Positions 45,188 through 58,029 of a stretch of 64,000 nucleotides of DNA are shown here, piece by piece; the stretch's first letter is position 1, and each line of letters starts with the position of its first letter. The stretch spans positions 181,796,951 to 181,860,950 of the forward strand of contig NC_081413.1 in the NCBI RefSeq assembly GCF_030272615.1, read 5' to 3'. Made by a program: the position numbers and the translations under genes. The notes under the pieces were generated by a model. It was not told the DNA's origin. It saw nothing but the letters and a program-made list of their open reading frames with translations, and did no database searches. This DNA is from Cryptomeria japonica (lineage: Eukaryota; Streptophyta; Pinopsida; Cupressales; Cupressaceae).

Positions 45188-46657
45188 ATTAAAGATGTTA
45201 CCTTTAGTCTATGTACCAGTTGCTATCTCCAATCTAGATCTGTTGATAATCTTGCATTTTCCATCCTTGAACTATAACTAAAATCCCATATCCAGTAATT
45301 GTCCCACACTCAAAAGATTATGCCTTAAACCTTCAACTTAATAAACATTTTCATTGTTACGCTTACCATCCAATGATATTTTTCCTTTTCCCTTGATCAT
45401 GCATGCTTTTTCATCTCCAAATATAATGAGACCACCATCAAATTATTGCAAAGATAATAAGTTCCTTATATCTCTAGTCATATGATATGAACATCCACTG
45501 TCAATTACCCATTCATCCTTGTCTTCAATTTTAGCAACAAGGACCTTCTCTTCAGGTACCATATCATTTTATTTGATAGCCAAACATACCCATTCCTTTC
45601 CATTGTTGGATTCACTAGTTGAATCTTGTGTTGGTTCATAATCAAAATCAATCACACCTTCCTCATTAGCATAGTAGCATGATATGTCTTTGTTCCTCTT
45701 GTACTTATGCTTGCTCTGATAATCATGGTTAGGCCTAAAAGATCTTCTATCTCTTTCCTCAAATATTGAATTCCTTTCAGGACATCTAGATGCAAAATGA
45801 CCTATCTTATTACATGTAAAGCATTTAAAAGGTGACTTTCCTTCATACTTACTTCTTGTCGGTCCTTTAGGTACTCTTCTAGAAAATAAAGCTTCAAGTT
45901 GCTCAAACTCATCATCTTCTTTCTTCATATCTTCTAGTTCCTTTGCATATAAATCTTTCCAAACCCTCTTGTCGTTAGATGATGTAGATGCATGAAAAGC
46001 AAGTTCTGATTTTATAGCTCCAGAAGGTCCGAATTCCTCAAGCTCAAAAGCAGATAACATCCCAACCAAGATACCCCTATTAACAGAAGTGTTTGCCATA
46101 GTTCTTAATTCTGTAGTAGCCTTCATCTTATAAGCTGGTGGCAAAGATCTTAGTACTTTAGAAAAAATTTCATCTTCACTCAGAGTTCCACCACAACATT
46201 GAATTCCCAGAACAATCTCATTAACTCTCTCCATAAAAGCTATAATCCTTTCATCTTCTTCCATCTTCAGGTTCTCATATCTCACCTAGTAACCATCAAG
46301 TTTAGAAATTTTAATAGTAGGGTCACCTTCATTCAGAGTCTCCAATTCAACCCATATAGCCTTTGCAGTTGATTTGTTAGTTAGTCACATTATTTGTTGA
46401 TCAGAGAGTGCACATGAAAGGGATTCTCTAGCTCTACAATCATTCTCAAGCTCTTTATCCAGACCTACCAGAGGAGGATTTCCTAATGCCGGATTAAAAA
46501 GTGAAACACCATTCTCAGTGATCTCCCAAATCTCTTTTCCAAGACATCTCAGATGAGTCTCCATCTTAATATTCCATACCCTATAATTTGTTCCATCAAG
46601 CCTAGGAATTTCTCTTCGGAAAACAACTACAGATAAACTTGCACTGTTAAATGCCAT
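45188..46657 (-). pseudogene. Copia E gag, zinc knuckle and protease
   Basis: The frame from ATG 46657 (MAFNSASLSVVVFRREIPRLDG) runs in one phase to 45569 with a TGA at 46385 and a TAG near 46290, where YQVRYENLKM is expected (CAG to TAG). It contains the copia capsid, the CCHC knuckle CFTCNKIGHFASRC (about 45790-45831) and an acidic linker. The protease site WVIDSGCSYHMT, with D-S-G intact, lies near 45480-45515. GAG_pre-integrase remnants fill 45188-45470. Confidence 0.85.
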
Positions 46658-46699
46658 AGGATCTTCTTCAAGAGGTTAAGCTTCTATAGAGAGGACCAT

Positions 46700-46711
46700 G
46701 CTCTGATACCA
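46700..46711 (-). other. Primer binding site of copia E
   Basis: TGGTATCAGAGC on the minus strand, a perfect initiator tRNA-Met match, two bases from the LTR. Confidence 0.95.
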
Positions 46712-46713
46712 AT

Positions 46714-47969
46714 TGTAAGACATCTTAGATAACCAGAGGAGAACTGAGAGGGGGGGGGGGTGAATCAATTGTCACCAGGTTACAAAACTTTAAACATTTA
46801 AATCCTTATTACCAGAACACATAAACTCAATACTAGAATGCATAAACCAAATACCGAAAAAAGAGATATAGCAATTAAGAATAAACATAAATCACATAAC
46901 AGTTACAATCCATCCATAACACATGACACCAATATTTATATGTGGAAAAACCGGTAAAGGGAAAAACCATGGTGGGAAGCCTACCCACACTCAGATAATA
47001 CTTCTGCAATAAGTATGTGATTACAATATGAAGGGGGCCTGCACATGTAGGAAGGCCAACAGCCTAAACCACACTGCTCATCACAAAAAGAGCCTCATTG
47101 ACTACAAAATACATTGGACTACAATCTGGAATGAAGATTGAACTGCAAGTATAGCATCTCCTATGCCTGAGTATAGTTCTAGTTAAGCTCAATATTGGAG
47201 GCCTTAAATGTCTCTTACAAACCCAATTTGATCACCTATGATCGGCCAAAACCTTTGCATATGATTACAACATTATTCGCACATAGATAATCCTATATCC
47301 CATAATCATACATTCATTCATTCATGATCTACAAAGAGATCATACATCATATTTATACCAACCTGGTACCTAAACAATTAGGTCAGCCACCTACAAGATA
47401 AGAGAATAAATTCATAACATAAACCTACAAGCCAACAATCAACCAAGTTGGCTCAGGCCAAAAATAATGTAAGCCAATCATCAAATCCCATCAATAATGC
47501 ATCAGGAACATCCACCAACACGTTACATAAACTGGTCCATAACCTAAATAACACCTGACCCAAAATAGGTCACCATAAACCAAATCCAACACCACCGATC
47601 AACAGGAAGATGAAAAAGATAACCAACAAAATCCTAATAGCCATCTAGAAGCCACACCAACACCACTTATCACGTGCATCAAAAGATCTTCAAGAAAGCT
47701 CTATCGGTACTAGTGACTAAAAGGCTTAGTAGAACAAATGATAGCTCTAAGTCATCAAATCCCGAACCAACTGATCATGATACACATCTGAATAGTATGA
47801 ATGATAGATCCAAACCAAATCCATAAACCAAAGCATACCATATCAACATCATAAAGAAACCACTCTACCGGAACCAACCAGAAACTTGTAAACAACCAAA
47901 ACTGCTAGTGTTGCCATCAATGAAAAAACAACAATGCAACACATAATCAATTCCTCCAAATTGCCAACA
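46714..47969 (-). repeat. 5' LTR of copia E
   Basis: 1,256 bp, pair of 41396-42655 with scattered substitutions. An 11-base G run lies at about 46750. The GTGGAAAAACCGG..GGGAAAAACCATGG block is at about 46941-46975. It is followed by CTATG (47970-47974). Confidence 0.95.
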
Positions 47970-47974
47970 CTATG

Positions 47975-49655
47975 ACTTTTGCTTCTATGAAACTTACAAT
48001 GATGCACGTTGTTCCACCATGTTGGTTTGAATTTTTGTTCAAGATCCTAGGTATTTGGAAATGTTATGAGTTTGTTTGCAAGAAGTTCTTTGAATGCTGA
48101 TTTGAGTGATTGCCCCAAAGGCATGAATTTTCTTTGATATGGTGTAGGTGCTGGTTTAGATTTGGCATTATTTAGATTGCTCGAGGGTGTAGTTCATGAC
48201 AAGTTCAAGATTGGTTTCTTTGGTTTGATGTTATGTGCATCGACCACACCATCATTGACAATGTTATTATTTCTTATCCAAGATTTGGATTTATCATTAC
48301 TATTGGTGTTGTTATTGTTATAACTATTGGAAAATTTTGTACCTTTAGAGAATTTTAACACTCCTCTTTTAACCAAGGCTTCCTCAATCTTGAGACCATT
48401 TTTTATTAGCTTTTTAAAACTTGGTGGACATTGTAGTTGAAGTCTATAGCTCATTGCATTGTTTAGTGTATCAATGAAATATCCATATTTTCTCTCTCAA
48501 GTACCAGATGAGGATAACTAGCAAACAATCATTGCCATCTTTGTAAGAAGGCAAGGAATGTTTCAAAAAATTTCTATTTTGTGTTGCATAAGTCAAGCAT
48601 GGTTACTTCGTGTTGAATATTGTACAAGTATTGAGATACAAACTTGTCTACTAGCTCATCGAATGTCTTAATACTTGGAGGAAGTTTTGAGAACCATTCC
48701 ACGGTTTGTCCACCCAAACTTCTTGGAAATAGCCTCATCAAATAGGTCTCATTGTGTGCAAATTCCAAACTCATGTTGCAAAATTCCATCACATGGTCTC
48801 ATGGGTCAGTTTCGCTATTGTATTTATCATGTCTTTGAATTTCACAATTTGGTGGAAATGGTATCATGTTTAAGTTCCTGATAAAATGGATATGGGAAAA
48901 TGTCTTGCAAGGTATATCTCCTTGTTCCCTTTGAATGTCTTGCATTTGTTGTTGAAGAGCTTAGATTTGTTGATTTAAAACATTCAATGGATTGCTATCA
49001 TTGGTTCTTGCCTCAACTTCTACTTTCTTGGGATTTTCTCTTAGTGTGCTTATATCAAAATCAACAAGTAGTTTAGCACCTTGACTTGCCAACATCAAAA
49101 AGTATTTTTTTGGGTCATTCTATAAGCTTTTCCATGAATTTTTGGAATTTGGGGTTTTGTTGAGCCTTTTTAATTAGATCGCCAGTTATCTCCTCCATTT
49201 CAGTATCTTGATACTAGAAAAAGGATTTCCTTCTCATTCTTCCATGATTGGTTGTGGTTCCATTTCCTCCCCTTTGAGTTTTTGTTTATGAGCTCTAGTT
49301 AGTTGCGGGCATAAGAGTGATCTGATTGTGACCATTTTGAAAGGGGTGATTTGATGAAAGGTTATCTTGGATGGTGAGTGACTCAATAAGTGATTTCTTA
49401 TCGAGGTAGATATGACAATGAGATTTTATCACTCTTATTGAGAGATTGAGATAATGTTGATCTTTGTTGAAAGGTGCAAGTTTTTAAAGATTCTTTGTCA
49501 AACTCATTTTCATGACCGTGTAGGTAATTGTAAAAATGGTGTAGAAATCTATGATGTTTTAATAAGAGTTTGTGATTTATATAGAGAAATCTTCTCTTCT
49601 TTAGGATTTCTTTTTGAATAAGTTTCCTCTTCATCAATCGATGGTGGATGATCAT
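47975..49655 (-). pseudogene. K gag
   Basis: The minus-strand translation shows a gypsy capsid: MEFCNMSLEFAHNETYLMRLFPRSLGG..EWFSKLPPSIKTFDEL (48792-48574), then LQCPPSFKKLIKNGLKIEEAL (about 48440), and a knuckle start CKFHRSKS that continues across E as HRTNDC (form C-x2-H-x4-H-x4-C). A more N-terminal part lies between 49655 and 48880. Stops and frameshifts are frequent. Confidence 0.75.
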
Positions 49656-51952
49656 ACAAATGATTGAGATTGTTCTAAACTTTCAATCTTTTTTGTGAGT
49701 GTCAATATGAGATACCTAAGTCAAATAGGAAAGATCCTTCCTATTTATAGACTTGGTTAATCTAGTTTTCAACCTCATTTCATGATAAAGGATGATATAT
49801 CTTGATGATGAAACTCTGCTAAAAATCAGAATGATAATTGTACTCAAGTTGTTTGATCTAAGTTCAGTTGAAAGTTTAAACTTGCAATAGCTTATTTAAA
49901 CTGATGTTTTTGATGTCGGACAAGGTCAACTCTGAAAAGGGTATCTAGAAGTGATTATTATTCTTTGAGAATAATTCAAATTTTCTCTTTGTATGAGGTG
50001 ATCACAAGCTTATACACTAAAACAGACAGTGAATGCACTAAAAGATTCAGTGTATGCCCTACTTAGGACGTTCAATGTGCTATGTTGTCCTCTGTATGGG
50101 CTAAACTATCCAATGGATGCACTAATATTGTGTTAATTTGGACAGTTGAAAGTTTGTAAATTCTGCTTGTTTGATGCACTATTGTTGACATTCTATGTGT
50201 TGTTGTTTTTCTCTTATGCACTATTTTTTTGCTTTGATGTGCTACTGTTTTGCTCTAATGTGCTAAACTACTCTGTGACTTGAAATTTTGTGTTTTGGGT
50301 TGAAAATTGTGAGTGTTTAATGGATGATCTTTTGAAAATGACTGAAAATACAACATTAATCAATAAGACAAAGTTTCATTTATTTCACTCTATAATCTAA
50401 ACATTGAGTGCATGTTCAAAGATCTTTTCAAATCTTGTTTGTATTTACTGGTTTGAACAATGAAGGCACATTAGTCACACTCTTTTATTCTCAAGGGTCA
50501 TTAATAATGTCTATTGGGACCTCCAAATTTGACATAAATTTGAAGACCCGGGTTCAAAATTTTGTATATTACATTCAAAATCGCCTTCTTGAACATGCCT
50601 AAGTTGGTCAGTTTGAGAGCTCAGATTTTTGCACCTATTGAATGTCATGTAAAATCCTATTGGGAGATTTTTATGCACCTTACATAGATGCTATGATCCC
50701 ATTTACAGCTTCCCTAGACCAGATTTTATGAGATTTTGAAGTCTCCTTTGGAGGTCCAGAAGTTAGGGTGGTTATTTGCAACAATTCAACTTTTTTGAGG
50801 AGCCCACTTTAAGAAGTTGTATCTTTGTGTCACATTATTATTGAGCCAAAATGATGGTTTCTTGTGATTCTCTATTATTTTTTGAAGCCCCATGCTAGGT
50901 GGCATATCTCCACGAATCCGTTTGATAGGTTTTCAAAGTTAAATCCATTTGCAAAAACTTCAGTTTTGCAAACTAAATAGTGTCAAACAGCAGTTTGTAG
51001 CCACCTATGTGAATTTATATTTCATGCCCAGTTGACCTACAGTTTAAAGAAAGTATACCCCATGATTATCTGTAAAATTATCTACCATATTCCCAGTTTG
51101 TATCCCGTCGGCTCATCATTTGATCAGTTTTTTAAGCCCATTCCAAACGAACTTTTTCAGGGTTTATGAGCAGCATGTTCAGATTTTTCTGAGTGGGCAT
51201 ATTTGCGGGTTAATATATTTTTCCTTGGATGTCGTAATGATGATCCATTTGATGCACTAGATTCTTCATATTACAATCTATCAGTGTGTTAGGTTGCAGG
51301 GTTTGATCAAGTGTTTTGATCAGTTTTTTAAAGCTCATTCTGGGGGCTACTCAGGTTGTCTTGACTAAAAATCAGGGTTGTAAAAACGTCAAGATAAATG
51401 ATCTAGCATTCAATTCCTCTGATTAATATCATTTCCAGTCAGGGTATCTGATCATTTTCAATGGTCAGTTGTTTGAGAACGAATTTTGTTTAGTTGGGCC
51501 CTCCTTGGGCCTAACTAGTGCTAAAATCCAGTGTGACCAATTGGAGGCTATTGAAAGTATTTTTGCATATTATTTAAATCATTTTGATTTAAATATTGTA
51601 ACATTCAATCTAATGGATATTTGCAGATAAATGGAATTACAAACCATTTTGTTGGTTTAATGAAATGATAGCCTAAGAAAAAGGGGATTGCATGGAGCTA
51701 TTAAAATCATGTTCTCAATTTGAACTTTTAAAAAGGGAGTAAGGGGTCAATTAAATCTTCCTTAGTGACTTTTGTGTTCAAAGTGATTTAATTCTTTCTA
51801 AGTATTGTATTTATCCCTCCAAAAGGCTATTGGCAGGCCCACGAGCATGAAAGGACAAAACAAACTAAAATTTCCCTATGATGTGAATGGGCAAAGCACC
51901 ATGAGGGATAAAATATTCAATGCAGTTGGTGTGGTGTAGGATGAAGGCTTTT
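49656..51952 (-). repeat. Probable LTR/leader of K (no gene)
   Basis: 2.3 kb without a coding signal. A minus-strand TATA box (TATAAATAGG, about 49739-49751) upstream of the gag start suggests a promoter within an LTR. TG...CA edges and a primer site were not located. The right limit is the edge of solo LTR M. A few repeated phrases occur (TTGATCAGTTTTTTAA at about 51122 and 51317; ATGTGCTA words at about 50070-50270). Confidence 0.4.
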
Positions 51953-52736
51953 TGTATACACCTAAAAATGGTCTGAAGATAATTAATTAAATAAGCAATT
52001 ATTTAATTAGTCCCCCTTCTCTATGTAATTGAATTCATTAGCAATTTGATTAAATTTTCCCATTGATCTACTTATTAATAAATCTAAGGTTTTATTTAAT
52101 AGGTTCATTTCAATAGTCCCCTTTGATTAATTAATCCAAATTAATTAATCCCCCCCTCATTTAATTCATTCCTTCTAATCCCCTAATTAATTAAAACAAA
52201 TCAATTTATGAGTTGTTGAAAGTTAATTAGCCTTTTCCTATTATTTGAATTTTTAAATTCAAATCACCCACATACCTCCTAACTTCTAACCACCTAATCT
52301 AACCATCCCCTAACCTAACCCATTCCACCTAATCCTGGGTTTAACTAACCCTATCCTATCTTGCACATCCTAGCCTCCTTATCCTAAGCTCCTATGGGTT
52401 GGATATCCTCCCCTTGAGATACATGGCACTAATGCCACATGTCTCCTCCCTTGGAAACTTTCCCTCTTATGAGCAAGGCTCCTTGACACTTGTCACCATA
52501 GAGATGACAAGTGTCCCTCCCTCCAACCTCTTCTCCAACCTCCTCCAATTTCACCCTTGATATCTTTAGACTCAATTTTGACCATTGATTCCTGCCACCT
52601 CACCCTTGGCCTTGGAAATCCTATAAATATCCACCATTTTGGAGCAAAAAGTATCCCATCTCATATAAATTTAGGCATTGTTACTATAGGCATATCCATT
52701 CTAGCATATCATTTAAGCATTGTTATTATAGGAAAT

Positions 52737-53194
52737 TGTTGAAATGTGGCAACTGATCAGCAAAGTATTGTACACTTAGCATGTATCCTCGTTGGGGTCC
52801 GGGGCCGGGCTGGGCCTCGGGCAGGGGTTTAGGGGCAGCAGCCCAAAAGTGAGGGTTCGGGGGCGGCAACCCCCGAGAATTTTTTTTTTTCCATTTTTTG
52901 TTGATGAAAACCGACATTGTAATAAAACCCTAAAAAGGTCAACTTTGTTTGTTGCCCTAAAAATGCATGTTATAAGCGGTTGGGATGCTTAAGGCATTGT
53001 AAGGTTGATGTACTATTTTTGCTAGATAATAAGAAAGATTGGATGGCTGTGTATGGAGGACGTAACCCATTCTGGGTGAACCACATTAAATCTCTGTGTT
53101 ATCTGTGTCCTGTTTTATTTCTTTATCTTTTGTATTTAAATCTGCATATAATTGTTATTTCATAATTGCTTCAAATCTGCTTGAAACCCTAACA
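52737..53194 (+). repeat. 5' LTR of L
   Basis: 458 bp, TGTTGAAATG...CCCTAACA. A GC-rich block at 52791-52880 includes four-plus G tracts (52794-52827), out of character with the AT-rich rest. The 3' part matches the partner LTR closely. Confidence 0.95.
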
Positions 53195-53196
53195 AT

Positions 53197-53208
53197 TGGT
53201 ATCAGAGC
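53197..53208 (+). other. Primer binding site of L
   Basis: TGGTATCAGAGC, perfect initiator tRNA-Met match, two bases after the LTR. Confidence 0.95.
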
Positions 53209-53254
53209 GAGGTTTTCTGTAAATTGGCAGGACTTTCAGATTTGAGTGGGAGCA

Positions 53255-54388
53255 ATGGAGGATTCCAAATTCAAGGTTGAAAAGTTTAACAACCAGAATT
53301 ATCAGTTATGGAAAATGCAGATGGAGGATTACCTGTATCAAAAGGATTTGTGGCGGCCATTGGAAGGAAAGGCAAAGAAACTGACTACAATATCAGATGA
53401 AGAGTGGGACATTTTAGATAAAAAGGCACTGAGATCCATTCAATTGTGCCTTGCGTCGTCTGTAGCATTCAATATAATAGAAGCAAAAATGACAGTAGAT
53501 TTGATGGCAACATTGGCTAAGTTGTATGAGAAATCCTCAGCTTCGAATAAGGTATTTCTTATGAAGCGTTTGTTTAATTTGAAAATGAGTGAGGGAGGAT
53601 CTATAGCGGAGTAGTTAAATGAATTTAATACAATTACCAGTCAATTGTCTTCGGTAAAAATTACCTTTGCAGAAGAGGTTAGGGCTCTCTTGATTTTATG
53701 TTCTTTGCCAGAAAGTTGGAATAGCTTGGTTATGGCTGTAAGTAACTCTATTTCTGGTAAAAATACTTTGGTATTTGATGATATTGTTGGTGTTATCCTA
53801 AGCGAGGAAATGCGAAGGAAAAGCACATGTGAGACTTCAACATCATTAGGTAGTGTTTTGAATGTGGAGAACAGAGGAAGATCAAAGGAAACAGGAAAAG
53901 GCCCTGGGAATGAGAAGTCACGAGGGAAGTCAAAGAAAGGATGCTCACAATCTAGAGGAAAGAAAGATTGTTGATACTGCAGAAAGCCTGGTCATCTAAA
54001 GAAAGACTATTGGTCTTGGAAAAATAGAGGAGACAAAAATGAAAATGACAGTAAGGAAGCTAATATTGCAAGTAATACTTTACAAGATGTTTTAATCTTA
54101 TGTTTGGATAATGTTAATGATTCCTGGGTAATAGATTCTAGGGCTTCATTTCATGCCACACCCCATAGAAAATATTTTCTAGATTATGTTCAAGGTGATT
54201 TTGGATAGGTATATTTGGGTGATGATGAGCCCTGTCAAATTGTTGGAAAAGGAAAGATAAAGATCAAGTTGTAGAATGGTAATGATTGGTTTCTGCAGGA
54301 GGTAAGACATGTTCCTAATTTAAGAAGAAATTTAATTTCTGCAGGGCAACTAGGTAGTGAAGGTTGCATAGTTACCTTCTCAGATAGT
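53255..54388 (+). pseudogene. L gag, knuckle and protease
   Basis: The ATG at 53255 (MEDSKFKVEKFNNQNYQLWK) is preferred over the upstream GTG. The capsid is interrupted by TAG at 53612-53614, then continues in frame (LLILCSLPESWNSLVMAVSN). The knuckle YCRKPGHLKKDYW follows a TGA and has lost its last Cys (Tyr). The protease site reads WVIDSRASFHAT, D-S-R instead of D-S-G, so inactive. Two more stops follow (about 54207 and 54270). The changes fit G-to-A and C-to-T decay. Confidence 0.9.
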
Positions 54389-55684
54389 ATGTGGAAGGTC
54401 ACTAAAGGATCATTAGCAGTAGCTAAAGGTGCGAAGGTAGGCACATTATATCTGTTTACTGGTAACACTTACTCTACCTTAGCTGCTACAGATAAAGTTA
54501 CTGCAGGGACAACAACAATAAATGTTGCAAGAACAGATTCGATAATGTGGCACCATAGGCTTGGGCACATGAGTGAGAAAGGGATGAAAATACTTCACTC
54601 CAAAAATCTATTGCCAGGACTAAAGAAGATTGATTTAGAGTTCTATGAAAACTGTGTTTATGGTAAACAAAAAAGAGTCAGATTTCTCAAGGTTGGGAAA
54701 GAGAAGAAGAGTGAGAAGTTAGAGCTTGTACATTCAGATGTATGGGGACTAGCTCAGGTATCATCTCTTGGTGGCTCTTGTTATTATGTTATTTTTATTG
54801 ATGACTCAACCAGAAAAACATGGGTATATTTCCTAAAACAAAAATCAGATGTTTTTGAAACTTTTAAGAAATGGAAAGCTTTGGTTGAGAATGAGATAGG
54901 AAAAAAGTTGAAGTGTCTCAGATCGGATAATGGAGGTGAGTATTGCAACAAAGTATTTGAAGATTACTATTCCTTAAATGGGATTTGAAAGCAGAAGATA
55001 GTTCCAAGAACTCCACAGGAAAATGGTGTGTCAGAGAGAATGAATAGGACCATCATGGAATGTGCGAGGAGCATGAGATTGCATGCTGGATTGCCCTTAC
55101 ATTTTTGGGCAGATGTTGTACATACTATTGTCTATTTGATAAATAGAGGACCTTCAACCCCTTTGGATGGTGGTATTCCAGAGGAGGCATGGACTCATAA
55201 AAAGGTAAATTATTCTTTTCTAAAAACTTTTGGTTGCGAAGTTTTTGTCCATGTTGATAAAGAAAATAGAACCAAGCTTGATGCTAAATCTCAGAAATGT
55301 ACCTTCATTGGATATGGGATAGATGAATATGGCTATTGGTTATGGGATTTTGAAAATAAGAAAATAATTAGAAGTAGAGATGTTATATTCAATGAGAAGG
55401 TTATGTATAAAGAACAGATGCAGGAAAAGAAGCATGAACAGGAAAAACAAGAATATGTGGTGTTGGATGAGATTCCTGAAAATGAAATGCCACAGGTACC
55501 TGATGCTCAGCAACAATAGATTGTCCCACAAACTCCTGCAAGTGTTAGATGTTCTACGAGGACAAGTAGACCCCCTAAAAGATTCTCTCCTTCTTTGTAT
55601 TCTATTTTATTAACGGATTCTGGTGAATCAGAAGAATATGAAGAAGCAATGTAGGTAGATGCCAAACAATAGTGGGAGCTAAGC
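54389..55684 (+). pseudogene. L integrase
   Basis: WHHRLGHMSEKGM (pre-integrase His residues) leads to the core VHSDVWG (Asp), CLRSDNGGEYCN (Asp) and PQENGVSERMN (Glu). A TGA at 54986-54988 interrupts where the family has Arg or similar (NGI-stop-KQKIVP). The downstream frame 55028-55519 is open through FGCEVFVHVDKENRTKLD and the Tnt1-type YGYWLWDFENKKIIRSRDVIF, then stops at 55517 and near 55652. Confidence 0.92.
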
Positions 55685-56757
55685 ATGAAAGAGGAGATGG
55701 TCTCCTTTATGAAAAATAAGACTTGGGACTTAGTCCCTTTACCTACAGAAAAAAGAGCCTTGCCTAACAAATGGGTTTATTGGCTAAAGGAGGAGGAAGG
55801 AGGTCAAAAAAGATATAAGGCCAGACTTGTGGTAAAAAGTTTTGCACAGAAAAAGGGTATAGATTATGATGAAATATTTTCTCCAGTTGTAAAAATGACT
55901 TCAATTAGAACTATACTTAGTCTTGTGGCTGCAGATGATTTACATCTTGAACAATTAGATGTCAAAATAGCTTTTCTCCATGGAGATTTGGAGGAGGAAA
56001 TTTACATGTTGCAACCATAGGGATATGAGGTCAAAGGTAAGGAGAACTTGGTGTGCAGGTTGAAGAAAAGTTTGTATGGCCTAAAGCAAGCACCCTAATA
56101 ATGGTATTTAAAATTTGATAGTTTCATGGCTGAACATGGTTATCATAGATGTGATTCTGATCATTGTGTATATTTTAAGAAATTTGATAATGGCAGTTAT
56201 ATTATCCTGTTGCTTTATGTTGATGACATGCTTGTTGCTGGGTCTAACATGCAACATATAAATGATCTTAAACAGAAATTAGCCAGGTCATTTTCTATGA
56301 AGGATTTGGGTGCAGCTAAGCAAATTCTCGGTATGAGGATTACACGGGACAAGAAAAATAGAACCTTGAATTTGTCCCAAAGTACTAAAAAGAAGGTGTT
56401 GAAAAGATTTAACATGCAGGATGCAAAAGTAGTTAGTACACCTTTGGCTAGTCATTTCAAATTGACTAAGGAGATGTGCCCAAAGGCACAGGAAGAGGTT
56501 AATAAAATGTCTAACATCCTGTATTCATTAGCTATTGGCAGTCTGATGTATGCAATGGTATGCACAAGGCCAGATATTGCACATGCAGTGGGAGTTGTGA
56601 GTAGGTTTATGAGTAATCTGGGTATGGAACATTGGAATGTTGTGAAATGGATTCTTTGGTATTTGAAAGGAACTACTACAAAGGCATTATGTTTCAAAGG
56701 ATCTAATGTTGCTCTAAGTGGATTTGTTGACTCTGATCTAGCGGGTGATATTGATTC
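55685..56757 (+). pseudogene. L reverse transcriptase
   Basis: Open from 55685 (MKEEMVSFMKNKTWDLVPLP) to a TAG at 56018, with KWVYWLKEEEGGQKRYKARLV and QLDVKIAFLHGDLEEEIYM. Then come LKKSLYGLKQAP, two adjacent stops, and WYLKFDSFMAEHGY. YVDD is intact (LLYVDDMLVAGS, about 56213-56250), followed by YSLAIGSLMYAMVCTRPDIAHAVG. A TGA at 56759-56761 ends it before RNase H, fitting CGA to TGA. Confidence 0.92.
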
Positions 56758-57175
56758 ATGAAGGAGTACTACAGGGTATGTTTTACTATAGGGGGAACTA
56801 CAGTCAGTTGGGTTTCTAGGCTGAAAAAGGTTGTTGCACTTTCAACCACTAAAGCTAAGTATGTTGCTGCTACAGAAGCCAGCAAGGAGATGATTTGGTT
56901 ACAATGTTTTCTGGAGGAATTGGGTAAGACACAGGAGGATCACCCATTGTATACTGATAGCCAAAGTGCCATTCATCTTGCGAAGAACTCTGCTTTTCAT
57001 TCAAGGACAAAGCACATTTAGCTCAGGTACCACTTCATCCAGACTGTTTTGGAGGAGGGTTAGTTACGGCTTGAGAAGATTCACACAAGTGAGAATCCTG
57101 CCGATATGTTCACAAAGGCACTTCCACAGGAGAAGCTGATTTCTTCATCAGTTTCTGTTGGTCTTCTTGATTGAT
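56758..57175 (+). pseudogene. L RNase H
   Basis: After a frameshift near 56785 the domain reads GGTTVSWVSRLKKVVALSTTKAKYVAATEAS..YTDSQSAIHLAKNSAFHSRTKHI. The acidic residues of the usual TEAEY motif are both Lys here, so the catalytic Glu is lost. A TAG follows HI, and the end NPADMFTKALPQEKL stays recognisable up to a TGA near 57171. Confidence 0.88.
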
Positions 57176-57260
57176 AATTGTCGAATTTATACCAGTCAAG
57201 TCCTAGTGTTTTATCCAACAGATGTTGCATGTACAGTGGTGTCATGTAGTATCAGTCTCC

Positions 57261-57701
57261 AAGTGGGAGATTGTTGACATGTGGTGACTAATCAGCAAAG
57301 TAATATACACTTAGCATGTATCCTCGCTGGGGTCCGGGGTCGGGCTAGGGCCCTAGCAGGGGTTCGAGGGCGACAGCCCCCAAGAAATTTTTTTTTGCCA
57401 TTTTTCGTTGATGAAAACTGAAATTGTAATAAAACCCTAAAAAGGCTGACTTTGTTTGTTGCCCTAAAAACGCATGTTATAAGCAGCTGGGATGCTTAAG
57501 GTATTGTAAGGTTGATGTACTATTTTTGTTGGATAATAAGAAAGATTGGATGGTTGTGTATGGTGGACGTAACCCATTCTGGGTGAACCACGTTAAATCT
57601 CTGTGTTATCTGTGTCCTGTTTTATTTCTTTATCTTTTGTATTTAAATATGCATATAATTGTTATTTCATAATTGCTTCAGATCTGCTTGAAACCCTAAT
57701 A
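57261..57701 (+). repeat. Polypurine tract and 3' LTR of L
   Basis: AAGTGGGAGAT (57261-57271) precedes the 430-bp LTR 57272-57701, TGTTGACATG...CCCTAATA. The terminal CA has become TA. G tracts are kept at 57329-57350. It is followed by GAAAT (57702-57706). Confidence 0.93.
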
Positions 57702-58029
57702 GAAATTGCATCTTAGATCTAGCTTAATTTGATCATTTTCTAGAATAATTGTTGAATCATGTAGCTTAATCATTCTCTATTCTAGCTTAATTGCATCATC
57801 ATCTAGCTTGCGTATCATATCATTTTAAATCCTCCATCTAGGTGTAGTCAAGTCATCGAGATTTATTATCTAGATCTGAGAGAAAATCCACACTCACATC
57901 TCTTAGGAGGTGATAGGTCACTTTGTCATGGTTTATCTTTCATTTGATTTCAATTTTCTAACCATGCTTGTAATGATATATTGAGTGTTTGTGTTGCAGC
58001 TGCAGGTACCCTACTTCACACGCACGACA

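Larger units (their letters stand above)
41396..47969 (-). mobile_element. Element E: Ty1/copia retrotransposon, full length, decayed
   Basis: 6,574 bp with LTRs at 41396-42655 and 46714-47969 and exact target duplications CTATG at 41391-41395 and 47970-47974. Gag, protease, integrase, RT and RNase H are present in copia order on the minus strand, with many stops and frameshifts. It interrupts K's zinc-knuckle codons. Same family as I. Confidence 0.95.
39295..51952 (-). mobile_element. Element K: Ty3/gypsy relic (minus), split by E
   Basis: From right to left it holds a probable LTR/leader (49656-51952), gag (49655-47975), zinc knuckle (split by E), protease (40897-40673) and a charged linker reaching G1's 3' LTR at 39294. 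RT and integrase, if they existed, would lie left of G1, outside the window or deleted. Many stops make it one of the oldest layers here. Confidence 0.65.
52737..57701 (+). mobile_element. Element L: Tnt1-like Ty1/copia retrotransposon, decayed
   Basis: 4,965 bp with LTRs of 458 and 430 bp, primer site, polypurine tract and exact target duplications GAAAT (52732-52736 and 57702-57706). A single gag-pol frame with Tnt1/Tork-like wording is broken by about ten stops and at least one frameshift. The protease and RNase H catalytic residues are changed. Confidence 0.95.
51953..58029 (+). repeat. Probable solo LTR M, split by L
   Basis: Removing L leaves 51953-52736 and 57707-58029, about 1.1 kb, TGTATACACC...GCACGACA. 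A TATA box (TATAAATA, 52622-52629) points rightwards. Flanks CTTTT and CTTTC match at four of five bases. No interior or second LTR is seen. The right edge is the least certain. Confidence 0.5.
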
